This document shows, in pieces, positions 55,317 through 63,509 of a stretch of DNA of 64,000 bases. The notes under the pieces were generated by a model. The model was not told the DNA's origin. It made no database searches and saw only the letters and a list, made by a program, of their open reading frames with translations. The position numbers were made by a program, and so were the translations under genes. The stretch comes from Mycolicibacterium hippocampi (lineage in GTDB: Bacteria; Actinomycetota; Actinomycetes; Mycobacteriales; Mycobacteriaceae), in NCBI RefSeq assembly GCF_010723735.1, contig NZ_BLLB01000002.1, forward strand, positions 1,426,001-1,490,000. Direction: 5' to 3'. Numbering within the stretch: position 1 is the first letter of the stretch; every line of letters begins with the position of its first letter.

Positions 55317-57358
55317 GACGGCTCCTCACACAGCGTCCGAAGCAGGAATTCGTAGACGAGCGCCGCCCGGAACGCGGTCTGTGCGTTGTCCGCCGCGCCC
55401 GCGTGGCCGCCCTCGATGTTCTCGTAGTAGCGAACCGGCTGGCCCGCCGCCTCCAGCGCCGCTGTCATCTTCCGTGCGTGCCCGGGGTGGACCCGGTCGT
55501 CGCGGGTCGAGGTGGTGATCAGCACCGGAGGGTACCGGCGGCTTCCCGAGACATGTTGGTAGGGAGAGTATTTCGAGATGAACTCCCAGTCGTCTGGGTC
55601 GTCGGGATTTCCGTACTCGGCGACCCACGAGGCCCCGGCGAGAAGCAGATGGAAGCGGCGCATGTCCAGAAGCGGGACACTGCACACCAGTGCGCCGAAC
55701 AACTCCGGGTACTGCGTGAGCATGATGCCCATCAACAGACCGCCGTTGCTGCCGCCCTGCGCCCCCAGCTGCCCCACCGTCGTGATGTCACGGGTCACCA
55801 GATCCTTTGCCACCGAGGCGAAGTCCTCGGCGACCAGATGGCGGCCCGCGCGCATGGCCTGGGTGTGCCAGCCGGGCCCGTACTCGCCACCCCCGCGGAT
55901 GTTGGCAAGCACGTAGGTTCCTCCGCGGGACAACCACAGCCTTCCCAGCACTCCGTCGTAACCGGGGGTGCGGGCCACCTCGAAACCGCCGTACCCGCCG
56001 AGCAGTGTCGGACCCGGGCTCCGGCGGTGGCGGTGACCGACGACGAAGTACGGGATCGCGGTGCCGTCGTCGGACGTGGCGAAATGCTGGCTCACCTCCA
56101 GGTCGGCGGCATCGAAGAACGACGGGGCGCGTTTGATCACCGGGAGCGCCCCGGAACCGAGAGCGTCGCTGACGGCGCCGTGGCGAAGGCGCGACGGGGT
56201 GTCGAAACCCGAAGAGTCGAGGAACATCTCGTCACCCAGATCGTCTGTGGCGACGATGACGGTGTTGGTGTTGTCCGGTAGTCCCGCCACCGGCTCACTG
56301 GTCCAGGGCCCCGGGGTGAACACCTCGACGCGGCTGGCCACGTCGGCCAACATGACGACGACCAGGTAGTCGCGGGTCCAAGCATAGTGGTGCAGGCACG
56401 TGTGCTCGTCGGGTGTGAACACCACCTGCAGTTCGGCTGTGCCGGCGAGGAATTCGTCGTAGTGGGCCGCCAGCAGTGATCCCGCTACGTACTGGTCGAC
56501 ACCGTGGTACCAGTCGGTGCGCAGCTCGATCAGCAGCCAGTCGCGATGCACCGAGATGCTCGAATCGGTCGGGACGTCGATCCGGATCAGCTCGCCGGCA
56601 CGTAACTCGTAGACCTCTTCGTTGAAGAAGTCCAGCGCCCGGCTCACCATCGTCCGCTCGAAGCCGACGGTGCGATCGACGGACGCCGCGACGACCACAT
56701 CCGTCGGCGCCCCACTGAACACGGTCTCGGCGTCGGCGAGCGGCTGGCCCCGCCGCCACCGCTTGACCACCCGCGGATAACCGGACTCGGTCAGCGAGCC
56801 CTCCCCGAAATCGGTACCGACCAGGACGGTGTCCTCGTCCTCCCAGCTGATCTGCGACTTGGCCTCGGGCAGCGCGAAGCCCCCGTCGACGAACTCGCGG
56901 GTGCGCATGTCGAACTCGCGCACCACCGCGGCGTCCGAGCCGCCGGGCGACAGGCTGATCAGTGCCAGCGTGTGGTCGGGGTCGATGACGTCGGCGCCGG
57001 CCCACACCCACTTGACGTCGTCTTCGGCGGCCAGCTGATCCACGTCGATGACGACGTCCCAGTCGGTCTTCTCGCTGCGGTAGCTCTCCAGCGTGGTGCG
57101 CCGCCACAACCCGCGCGGGTTGGTCGCGTCCCGCCAGAAGTTGTAGAGGAACTCGCCGCGGCGACGCACGTAGGGGATCCGGGTGTCGGTGTCGAGCACC
57201 TCCAACGCCTCGGACCGCATCTGCTCGAAGCGGTCACCACCCAACTCGGCGACCGTGGGTTCGTTGTGCTTGCGGACCCACGCCAGCGCGTCGTCGCCGG
57301 TGACCTCCTCGAGCCAGAGGTACGGGTCGCTGTCGGTCTGCGCGGGAGCGTCGGTCAC
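55313..57358 (-). CDS. prolyl oligopeptidase (S9 family)
   Basis: A 681-aa serine peptidase. N-terminal ~390-residue beta-propeller, then an alpha/beta hydrolase domain. Catalytic Ser in GQLGAQGGSNGGLLMGIM, Asp in TTSTRDDRVHPGHARKM, His in IEGGHAGAADN. Substrate-type motif YGGFEVARTPGYDG and ANIRGGGEYGPGWH. GTG at 57358. No signal peptide, so probably cytosolic; cuts short peptides after Pro. It heads the run peptidase-lipoprotein-membrane protein. Confidence 0.95.
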   Translation of the reverse strand: MTDAPAQTDSDPYLWLEEVTGDDALAWVRKHNEPTVAELGGDRFEQMRSEALEVLDTDTRIPYVRRRGEFLYNFWRDATNPRGLWRRTTLESYRSEKTDWDVVIDVDQLAAEDDVKWVWAGADVIDPDHTLALISLSPGGSDAAVVREFDMRTREFVDGGFALPEAKSQISWEDEDTVLVGTDFGEGSLTESGYPRVVKRWRRGQPLADAETVFSGAPTDVVVAASVDRTVGFERTMVSRALDFFNEEVYELRAGELIRIDVPTDSSISVHRDWLLIELRTDWYHGVDQYVAGSLLAAHYDEFLAGTAELQVVFTPDEHTCLHHYAWTRDYLVVVMLADVASRVEVFTPGPWTSEPVAGLPDNTNTVIVATDDLGDEMFLDSSGFDTPSRLRHGAVSDALGSGALPVIKRAPSFFDAADLEVSQHFATSDDGTAIPYFVVGHRHRRSPGPTLLGGYGGFEVARTPGYDGVLGRLWLSRGGTYVLANIRGGGEYGPGWHTQAMRAGRHLVAEDFASVAKDLVTRDITTVGQLGAQGGSNGGLLMGIMLTQYPELFGALVCSVPLLDMRRFHLLLAGASWVAEYGNPDDPDDWEFISKYSPYQHVSGSRRYPPVLITTSTRDDRVHPGHARKMTAALEAAGQPVRYYENIEGGHAGAADNAQTAFRAALVYEFLLRTLCEEPS

Positions 57359-57393
57359 CCCCCCATTCTGCGCAATGCGACATACTGCCCGGC

Positions 57394-57620
57394 ATGGGCA
57401 TCTTCGGTAGCTCCGACGACGGCGTCGACGACGGTGGTTTGCGACGCCGGGTTGAAGAGCTGGAACGCCGGCCTACGACGGCCCCGGGGGCACAGTCAGC
57501 GCCGAGGTCCGGCAGCTGGCCTTGAACGGTCAGAAGATCCAGGCCATCAAGATGCTGCGTGAACAGTCCGGACTGGGACTCAAGGAGTCCAAGGACATCG
57601 TCGACCAATTGGCGCCCTAG
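57394..57620 (+). pseudogene. L7/L12 C-terminal-domain-like protein, frameshifted
   Basis: The start frame reads MGIFGSSDDGVDDGGLRRRVEELERRP, the usual coiled-coil head of small mycobacterial L7/L12-like proteins. It then loses sense and stops near 57523. From about 57472 another frame reads AYDGPGGTVSAEVRQLALNGQKIQAIKMLREQSGLGLKESKDIVDQLAP and ends at TAG 57620. This is the ribosomal L7/L12 C-terminal fold (GLGLKESKDIVD). A frameshift or short out-of-frame deletion near 57470 breaks the gene. A sequencing error would explain it equally well. Confidence 0.8.
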
Positions 57621-57700
57621 GGGCGAGATCGACCCCAGGGCTGTGATGCGTGCGGGGTTCCCGCGGTATCACGACCCTGGGGTCGATCTCGCCCCTAGGG
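57615..57700. repeat. long perfect inverted repeat (86-bp hairpin element)
   Basis: Perfect 26-bp arms at 57615-57640 and 57675-57700 (core GGGGCGAGATCGACCCC) around a 34-bp loop that itself folds (GTGAT...GCGGG/CCCGC...ATCAC). No T-tract. It fills the space between the L7/L12-like pseudogene, whose stop lies in the left arm, and the convergent flavin monooxygenase. Could act as a bidirectional end, or be a mobile miniature element. Confidence 0.93.
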
Positions 57701-57713
57701 ACGCGGACCTGGA

Positions 57714-59558
57714 TCAGCTCAGGTGGTGCACGTCCTGCAGCCCGTAGACCGGGGTGGCCATGCCGGCGTGACGGGCCTTGAGCTGCAACGCCAGATACAG
57801 CGAGTAGTGCCTCGACTGGTGCAGATTGCCGCCGTGGAACCACAGATTGGGCTGCTGGGTGGGCTTCCACATGTTGCGTTGCTCGCCTTCCCACGGCCCC
57901 GGATCCTTGGGGGTGTCGCTGCCCAGGCCCCACACCTTGCCCACCTTGTCGGCAACGTCCTGGCCGATCAGGTCGGCGGCCCAGCCGTTCATCGAGCCGT
58001 ACCCGGTGGCGTAGACGACGACGTCGGCGGGCAGTTCGGTGCCGTCGGTGAGTACCACCGAGTCCTCGGTCAGGTGCTCGACCTGGCCGTGGGCCAGCTT
58101 GATCCTGCCGTCGGCAACCATCTCGCATGCGCCGACGTCGATGTAGTAACCCGACCCGCGGCGCAGGTACTTCATGAACAGCCCGGAACCGTCGGCGCCC
58201 CAGTCCAGCTCGAATCCGGCTGCCTCGAGCCGGTCGTAGAAGTCCTTGTCGCGTTCGCGCATCTGGTCATACAGCGGGATCTGGAACTCGTGCATGATCC
58301 GGTACGGCAGCGACGCGAACGTCAGGTCCGCCTTCTCGGTGGTCATGCCGGACTCGACCGCCTGCTCCGAGTACAGCGCGCCGAGGCCGATCTCCATCAG
58401 GCTGTCGGAGCGGACGATGTGGGTCGAGGACCGCTGCACCATCGTCACGTCGACGCCGTTCTCGTAGAGCGCCTTGCAGATGTCGTGGGCGGAGTTGTTC
58501 GAGCCGATCACCACCGCCTTCTTGCCGACGTAGGCGTCGGGCCCGGGATGTGCGCTGGAGTGGTGCTGGTCGCCACGGAACAACTCCTGGCCCGGCAACG
58601 TCGGGACGTTCGGCTTGCCGGACATCCCGGTGGCCAGCACCAGCTGCGTGGGATACAGCGTGAGCCGCTCCCCGTCGCGGTCCACCTCGACCGTCCACCG
58701 CTGCTCGGCCTCGTCGTAGGTCGCCGACAGACACGTCGTCTTCGACCAGTACGGCACCTCCATCACCCGGGTGTAGAACTCCAGCCAGTCGCCGATCTTG
58801 TCCTTCGGCGCGAACACCGGCCAGTTCGCCGGGAACGGCATGTACGGCAGGTGGTCGTACCAGACCGGGTCGTGCAGGCACAGCGACTTGTACCGCTTTC
58901 GCCACTGGTCACCGGGGCGCTCGTGACGGTCGACGACGATGGCAGGCACGTCGAGCTGACGCAGCCGGGCACCGAGGGCGATACCACCCTGTCCGCCGCC
59001 GATCACCAACACGTACGGCTGGATGGCGCGGCCCAGCTCGGCGTCCTCGGCCTCGCGCTTCTCGGCCCACGACCGCGGATCCGGGTCGTCGCCGTGCACC
59101 GCACCCAGGACGCGCTTGGGGCCTTTGGGCTCCTCGTGGCCCTTGAGTTCCTGAAGCGCGGTCAACAGCGTCCAGGCTTTGTCCGTTCCGGCATCACTGC
59201 GGAGCCGCAGGTGGCCGACGCCCCGGCCGGCACCGGTCTCGAACTCGATGAACGCCGAGATGACGGCGTCCTCCCCGGAGCCGTCCTGCGTCGGTTCCTC
59301 CCGTGTGCGGAAGCCCGACGGGTCGGTGCCGACCAACCGCGCGCCGAGCATGTCGGCGATCTGGTCGCGGCCCTCCAGGGTCTTGAGGTTCCAGGTGAAC
59401 GACACCAGGTCGCGCCAGAAGCTGTCGACGGCGAACATCGCGGTGACCCGCTCGATGTCGCGGACGGCCAGTGCGGCCTCGAAGTCGGCCAGCCAGGCGT
59501 CGACACGTTGTTGCGGGGTCAGATCGGGAGTCGTCCGGGATTCGAGAGTGGAAGTCAT
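57714..59558 (-). CDS. flavin-containing monooxygenase (group B type) with N-terminal NTF2-like domain
   Basis: A 614-aa protein. Residues ~15-150 form an NTF2/SnoaL-like domain (VDAWLADFEAALAVRDIERVTAMFAVDSFWRDLVSFTWNLKTLEGRDQI). Then an FMO/Baeyer-Villiger-like part: FAD site YVLVIGGGQGGIALGARL, motif LFRGDQHHSSAHPG near the FMO fingerprint, and NADPH site AVVIGSNNSAHDICKAL. ATG at 59558 (MTSTLESRTT). Divergent from a butanediol-type dehydrogenase across a dyad-rich control region. Likely oxidises a ketone or another carbonyl or hetero-atom compound; substrate unknown. Confidence 0.9.
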   Translation of the reverse strand: MTSTLESRTTPDLTPQQRVDAWLADFEAALAVRDIERVTAMFAVDSFWRDLVSFTWNLKTLEGRDQIADMLGARLVGTDPSGFRTREEPTQDGSGEDAVISAFIEFETGAGRGVGHLRLRSDAGTDKAWTLLTALQELKGHEEPKGPKRVLGAVHGDDPDPRSWAEKREAEDAELGRAIQPYVLVIGGGQGGIALGARLRQLDVPAIVVDRHERPGDQWRKRYKSLCLHDPVWYDHLPYMPFPANWPVFAPKDKIGDWLEFYTRVMEVPYWSKTTCLSATYDEAEQRWTVEVDRDGERLTLYPTQLVLATGMSGKPNVPTLPGQELFRGDQHHSSAHPGPDAYVGKKAVVIGSNNSAHDICKALYENGVDVTMVQRSSTHIVRSDSLMEIGLGALYSEQAVESGMTTEKADLTFASLPYRIMHEFQIPLYDQMRERDKDFYDRLEAAGFELDWGADGSGLFMKYLRRGSGYYIDVGACEMVADGRIKLAHGQVEHLTEDSVVLTDGTELPADVVVYATGYGSMNGWAADLIGQDVADKVGKVWGLGSDTPKDPGPWEGEQRNMWKPTQQPNLWFHGGNLHQSRHYSLYLALQLKARHAGMATPVYGLQDVHHLS

Positions 59559-59594
59559 GTGAGCCAGGACACACCCCACTGGGCCCGGGTGACA

Positions 59595-59640
59595 AGAGTT
59601 GCGAAAGGTTGCAACTGGCCCTGCAACCCTCTGCAACTCT
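59595..59640. promoter_or_regulatory. dyad operator region between monooxygenase and dehydrogenase genes
   Basis: The left part (59595-59615) reads AGAGTTGCGAAAGGTTGCAA and the right part (59622-59640), read on the other strand, AGAGTTGCAGAGGGTTGCA. Each arm has two TTGC half-sites, so four half-sites lie in a 46-bp inverted arrangement. Its centre is in the 118-bp gap of the divergon. A natural target for the GAF-domain activator at 61571. Confidence 0.7.
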
Positions 59641-59663
59641 TTCGCGCTGTGGTCGCCGTCACA

Positions 59664-59669
59664 TAGAAC
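59664..59669 (+). promoter_or_regulatory. -10 element, leaderless transcript of the dehydrogenase
   Basis: TAGAAC ends eight bases before the ATG at 59677. No ribosome site is visible between them. This is the spacing expected for a leaderless mRNA, which is common in mycobacteria. Confidence 0.45.
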
Positions 59670-59676
59670 TGCCGGT

Positions 59677-60756
59677 ATGAGAGCAGCTGTGTACTACGGA
59701 CCGAACAAGGTCGAGATCGACGACGTCGCCGAACCGGGCGTCACGCCGGGCACCGTCAAGCTCAAGGTCGGGTTCAACGGGATCTGCGGCACCGACCTGC
59801 ACGAGTACTACGCCGGCCCGATCTTCGTCCCGACCCAGCCGCACCCGCTGACCGGGCAGGAGCTGCCGCTGACCCTCGGCCACGAGTTCTCCGGCACCAT
59901 CACCGCCGTCGGGGACGGCGTCAGCGGCTGGAACGAGGGCGACCGGGTCGCCGTCGAGCCGATCTACAAATGCGGTCACTGCGGCCCGTGCCGGGCCGGC
60001 AACTACAACGTCTGCCGGCAGATCGGCTTCCACGGTCTGATGTCCGACGGCGGCATGGCCGAATACACCGTCGTCCCGACGAGCATGCTGCACAAGCTGC
60101 CCGACAATGTGTCGCTGGAACTCGGCGCGCTGGTCGAGCCGATGTCGGTGGCCTATCACGCCGCGACGCTCGGTGAGGTACACCCTGGTGACACCGCGAT
60201 GGTCTTCGGCGCCGGCCCGATCGGCATCGGCCTGTGGTTCGCACTGCGGGGCAAAGGACTCGAGAACGTGTTCGTCGTCGAACCCTCGGCCACCCGTCGG
60301 GCCGCCATCGAGGCGCTCGGCGCCACCACCCTGGACCCGGCGAGCGTCGATGTGCCTGCGTTCGTCGCCGACCACACCGCAGGCGTCGGGGCCGACGCGG
60401 TGTTCGACGCGGCCGGTGTGGCGCCGGCCGTCGCCACCGCGTTGGCCTGTGTGGGTTCACGCAAACCGATGGTCAGCGTTGCGATCTACGAAAAGCCCTT
60501 GGAGACACCGCTTCTGAACCTCGTGATGAACGAGTCCCGGATCCAGGGATCGCTGTGCTACACCGGCGCCGACTTCGAGGCGGTGATCGGATTGATGGCC
60601 GAGGGCGCCTACGACACCACCGGATGGGTGACCCGGATCCCGATCGACGACGTGATCGACGAGGGGTTCGAGGCGCTGCACGCCGGCAAGAAGATGAAGG
60701 TGCTGGTCGCCCCGACCGATTCAGCCGTAGTCGATCCGAACGGAGAACGGGCATGA
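59677..60756 (+). CDS. zinc-dependent 2,3-butanediol dehydrogenase-type alcohol dehydrogenase
   Basis: A 359-aa MDR-family enzyme. Catalytic zinc site GICGTDLHEY and GHEFSGTITAVG; structural zinc cysteines in YKCGHCGPCRAGNYNVC; nucleotide site AMVFGAGPIGIGLWFALRGKGL. The N-terminus MRAAVYYGPNKVEIDD and the insertion HEYYAGPIFVPTQPHPLTGQELPLTLGHE are typical of (R,R)-butanediol dehydrogenases. Interconverts a secondary alcohol and a ketone, e.g. 2,3-butanediol and acetoin. Overlaps the SDR gene by 4 bp. Confidence 0.93.
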   Translation: MRAAVYYGPNKVEIDDVAEPGVTPGTVKLKVGFNGICGTDLHEYYAGPIFVPTQPHPLTGQELPLTLGHEFSGTITAVGDGVSGWNEGDRVAVEPIYKCGHCGPCRAGNYNVCRQIGFHGLMSDGGMAEYTVVPTSMLHKLPDNVSLELGALVEPMSVAYHAATLGEVHPGDTAMVFGAGPIGIGLWFALRGKGLENVFVVEPSATRRAAIEALGATTLDPASVDVPAFVADHTAGVGADAVFDAAGVAPAVATALACVGSRKPMVSVAIYEKPLETPLLNLVMNESRIQGSLCYTGADFEAVIGLMAEGAYDTTGWVTRIPIDDVIDEGFEALHAGKKMKVLVAPTDSAVVDPNGERA

Positions 60757-61547
60757 CGCTGAAGGGCAAGGTCGCGCTCGTCACCGGAGCCGGGCGCGGG
60801 ATCGGTCGTGGGATAGCGCTGCGGCTGGCCCGCGACGGCGCCGACGTCGCTCTGCTCGACGTGCATCCGGACGGCATCGGGAGCGTCGCCGCTGAGATGG
60901 CCGAGATAGGCTGCAAGGCAACGACAGTCGTTGCCGATGTGAGTGATCGTGACCAGATCTTCGCGGCCGTCGACTTCGCCGCGTCCGCACTGGGCGGTCT
61001 GGACATCATGGTCAACAACGCTGGCATCGCACTGGTCGGCCCGATCGCCGACGTCACCGCCGAGGAAGCGGGCCGGGTGTGGGCGATCAACGTCAACGGG
61101 GTGCTGTGGGGCACCCAGGCCGCCGTCGCGAAGTTCAAGGAGCTGGGTAACCGGGACGCGGGAAAGATCAGCAAGATCATCAATGCCTCGTCGATCGCCG
61201 GTCACGACGGCTTCGCGATGCTGGGGGTGTACAGCGCCTCGAAGTTCGCGGTTCGGGCGCTCACCCAGGCCGCCGCAAAGGAGCACGCCGCCGACGGCAT
61301 CACCGTCAACGCCTACTGCCCCGGGGTGGTCGGCACCGACATGTGGGTGGAGATCGACAAGCGCTTCGCCGAACTGACCGGTGCCGCCGAGGGGGAGACG
61401 TACGACAAGTTCGTCGGCGGCATCGCGTTGGGCCGCGCCGAGACCCCCGACGACGTCGCCGGCTTCGTGTCCTATCTGGCAGGCCCGGACGCCGATTACA
61501 TGACCGGCCAGTCCGGCCTGATCGACGGCGGTCTGGTCTACCGCTGA
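60753..61547 (+). CDS. acetoin/diacetyl reductase-type SDR
   Basis: A 264-aa SDR. NAD site LVTGAGRGIGRGIALRLARDG, NNAG in IMVNNAGIALVG, catalytic Ser in INASSIAGHDGF and YSASK. The end LAGPDADYMTGQSGLIDGGLVYR and the segment AYCPGVVGTDMWVEIDKRF are typical of BudC-like acetoin reductases. Co-translated with the dehydrogenase, so both likely act on the same hydroxyketone or diol pool. Confidence 0.92.
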   Translation: MTLKGKVALVTGAGRGIGRGIALRLARDGADVALLDVHPDGIGSVAAEMAEIGCKATTVVADVSDRDQIFAAVDFAASALGGLDIMVNNAGIALVGPIADVTAEEAGRVWAINVNGVLWGTQAAVAKFKELGNRDAGKISKIINASSIAGHDGFAMLGVYSASKFAVRALTQAAAKEHAADGITVNAYCPGVVGTDMWVEIDKRFAELTGAAEGETYDKFVGGIALGRAETPDDVAGFVSYLAGPDADYMTGQSGLIDGGLVYR

Positions 61548-61570
61548 GATGGGGAGCACACTGGGGTTCG

Positions 61571-62902
61571 ATGCCCAGCAATATCGGCAGTTCGCCGGTG
61601 CCTGAACCGGCAGTGGCCGTCGGCGAGGACCCGCGCAGGTATGCGCGGTTGATGTCGGCTGTGTACGACGCGACGATGGCCGGCAACCGGGCCCCCGCCC
61701 GGCCCCGCGAGGTCATCGGCGACTCGTGGCGGCGGATGCTGGCCCGCGGGATCGATCCCGGTGTCGGGACCGACCCGGTGGTGGACACCGGCGCCCTGGA
61801 GATGTTGCGGCGCTCGTCGGGACTGATCGACGTGCTCGACGAGATCTCCCATGGTCTGGAGTCGCTGGTGGCAGAGGGGGCGAACATCCTCGTCGTCGCC
61901 GACGCACGCGGCCGGGTGCTGTGGCGCTCGGGTTCGCCGCAGGTGCTGGTCAACGCCGACCGACTCGGCTTCGTCGAGGGCGCGAACTGGGGTGAGGGCG
62001 CCGTCGGCACCAACGCGATCGGCACGGCGCTGGTGTCCCAGCGCGCCGTCCAGGTGTTCTCGGCCGAGCACTTCCTGCGCAGTCACCACCCGTGGACGTG
62101 CGCCGGGGCCCCGATCCGGGATCCGCGAACCGGACACGTCATCGGTGTCGTCGACGTCTCAGGCCCGGCGCCGACCGTGCACCCTACGACCATCGCGCTG
62201 GTGGATGCGGTGGCGCGGCTGGCCGAGTCGCAACTGCGCCAGGAGCACGACCACACCCTCAACCGGCTGCGGGCGTTCGCCGCCCCGATCCTCGCGCGGA
62301 TGGGCAGCCCGGCCCTGGCCGTCGACACCGAAGGCTGGGTCGCGGCGGTCGACGCGATGCCGATGCACAACCGGATCCTGCTTCCCGACCAGCTGGCCCC
62401 CGGTCGGGTGTGGCTGGCGACGCTGGGGTGGTGCGCTGTTGAGCCCCTTCCCGGTGGCTGGCTGGTGCGGCCCGCGGCCGGGGACGACCAGGGGGAGGTG
62501 CAGCAGCCGACACGGGTGACGCTGGACCTCGGCAACCCGGACCGGCCGTCGCTGCGGATGGCGGGCGAATTCGGTTGCTGGGCCCATGATCTCTCGCTCC
62601 GACACGCGGAGATCCTTTTTGCCCTGACTCTTTCACCGCAGGGGCGGACGGCGCCGCAGCTCGCCGAGGATCTGTACGGCGACCGGTCACGGGTGGTCAC
62701 GGTGCGTGCGGAGATGTCCCGGCTGCGCAAACAGTTCGCCGGACTGCTCGCCGCCCAGCCGTACCGCTTCGCCGGTTCGGTCGATCTGGACATCCGCTAC
62801 CCCGACGATCGGCGCCTGCTGTTGCCGCCGTCGACGGCGCCAGCGATCCGGGCCGCCCGCACGGTCGGTGCGCCGGCAGAACCGCGAGAGCACAATGGTT
62901 GA
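61571..62902 (+). CDS. GAF-domain transcriptional regulator, AcoR-like without AAA+ domain
   Basis: A 443-aa regulator. N-terminal ~75 residues precede a GAF domain (LIDVLDEISHGLESLVAEGANILVVADARGRVLWRSGSPQVLVNADRLGFVEGANWGEGAVGTNAIGTALV), which is the AcoR/MimR-type sensor. No sigma-54 GAFTGA/AAA+ domain is found. Instead the C-terminus has a winged-helix-like segment (LRHAEILFALTLSPQGRTAPQLAEDLYGDRSRVVTVRAEMSRLRKQF). ATG at 61571. Probably activates the divergon through the TTGC dyad, as the only regulator in the cluster. Confidence 0.88.
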   Translation: MPSNIGSSPVPEPAVAVGEDPRRYARLMSAVYDATMAGNRAPARPREVIGDSWRRMLARGIDPGVGTDPVVDTGALEMLRRSSGLIDVLDEISHGLESLVAEGANILVVADARGRVLWRSGSPQVLVNADRLGFVEGANWGEGAVGTNAIGTALVSQRAVQVFSAEHFLRSHHPWTCAGAPIRDPRTGHVIGVVDVSGPAPTVHPTTIALVDAVARLAESQLRQEHDHTLNRLRAFAAPILARMGSPALAVDTEGWVAAVDAMPMHNRILLPDQLAPGRVWLATLGWCAVEPLPGGWLVRPAAGDDQGEVQQPTRVTLDLGNPDRPSLRMAGEFGCWAHDLSLRHAEILFALTLSPQGRTAPQLAEDLYGDRSRVVTVRAEMSRLRKQFAGLLAAQPYRFAGSVDLDIRYPDDRRLLLPPSTAPAIRAARTVGAPAEPREHNG

Positions 62903-63383
62903 TGTGGACACACCGAACCGAGCCCTGGTCACCGAGGCGGCCGCCGAGCTGTTGCGAAGCCTGCAGCAGCGACACGGTGCGTTGATGTTCCACCAGTCGG
63001 GTGGCTGCTGCGACGGGTCGTCGCCGATGTGTTACCCCGACGGCGACTTCATCGTCGGTGACCGCGACATCCTGCTGGCGGTGCTCGACGTCGGCGACGG
63101 AGGTGTTCCGGTCTGGATCTCCGGTCCCCAGTTCGACGCGTGGAAGCACACCCAGCTGGTCATCGACGTGGTGCCAGGCCGCGGTGGCGGGTTCAGCCTG
63201 GAGGCTCCCGAGGGCATGCGTTTCCTGTCCCGGGGCCGGGCGTTCACCGAGGACGAGAACCGCGCGCTGAGCGTGGCGCCCCCGGTCACAGGCGCTGACT
63301 TCGAGCGTGGGGTGCGGCCTCCGTCGAACGGAACCCACATCGTGGCAGAGGGTGTCGACGCCTGCGCGATGCCTCTGAAGTAA
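62895..63383 (+). CDS. DUF779 protein
   Basis: A 162-aa DUF779 protein with Cys-rich motif SGGCCDGSSPMCYPDG and the conserved DFIVGDRDILL, FDAWKHTQLVIDVVPGRGGGFSLEAPEGMRFLSRGRAF. The family is often found beside aldehyde or alcohol dehydrogenases with AcoR-type regulators. The CC...C triplet may bind a metal. ATG at 62895 overlaps the regulator by 8 bp; last gene of the operon. Confidence 0.9.
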   Translation: MVDVDTPNRALVTEAAAELLRSLQQRHGALMFHQSGGCCDGSSPMCYPDGDFIVGDRDILLAVLDVGDGGVPVWISGPQFDAWKHTQLVIDVVPGRGGGFSLEAPEGMRFLSRGRAFTEDENRALSVAPPVTGADFERGVRPPSNGTHIVAEGVDACAMPLK

Positions 63384-63398
63384 GCGCGGGTCCGCGCA

Positions 63399-63456
63399 CG
63401 AAATATCATTCCGGGCTGCGAAATTGGGCTGAGTAACGACCCGGAATGATATTTCG
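63399..63456. repeat. perfect inverted repeat (17-bp arms) after the DUF779 gene
   Basis: Arms CGAAATATCATTCCGGG (63399-63415) and CCCGGAATGATATTTCG (63440-63456) are exact reverse complements around a 24-bp loop. No T-tract follows. Sequence differs from the REP-like family. Lies between the DUF779 gene and the next membrane protein gene; may end transcription or be a small repeat. Confidence 0.9.
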
Positions 63457-63509
63457 CGGAGCGGCGCGCCGACCGGGTTTTCGGGCAGCGCGGCGTTATC
63501 GTCGAAAGC

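Noticed and set aside
57723..59666. 647-aa plus-strand open frame
   Set aside because: Antisense shadow of the flavin monooxygenase; no family motifs.
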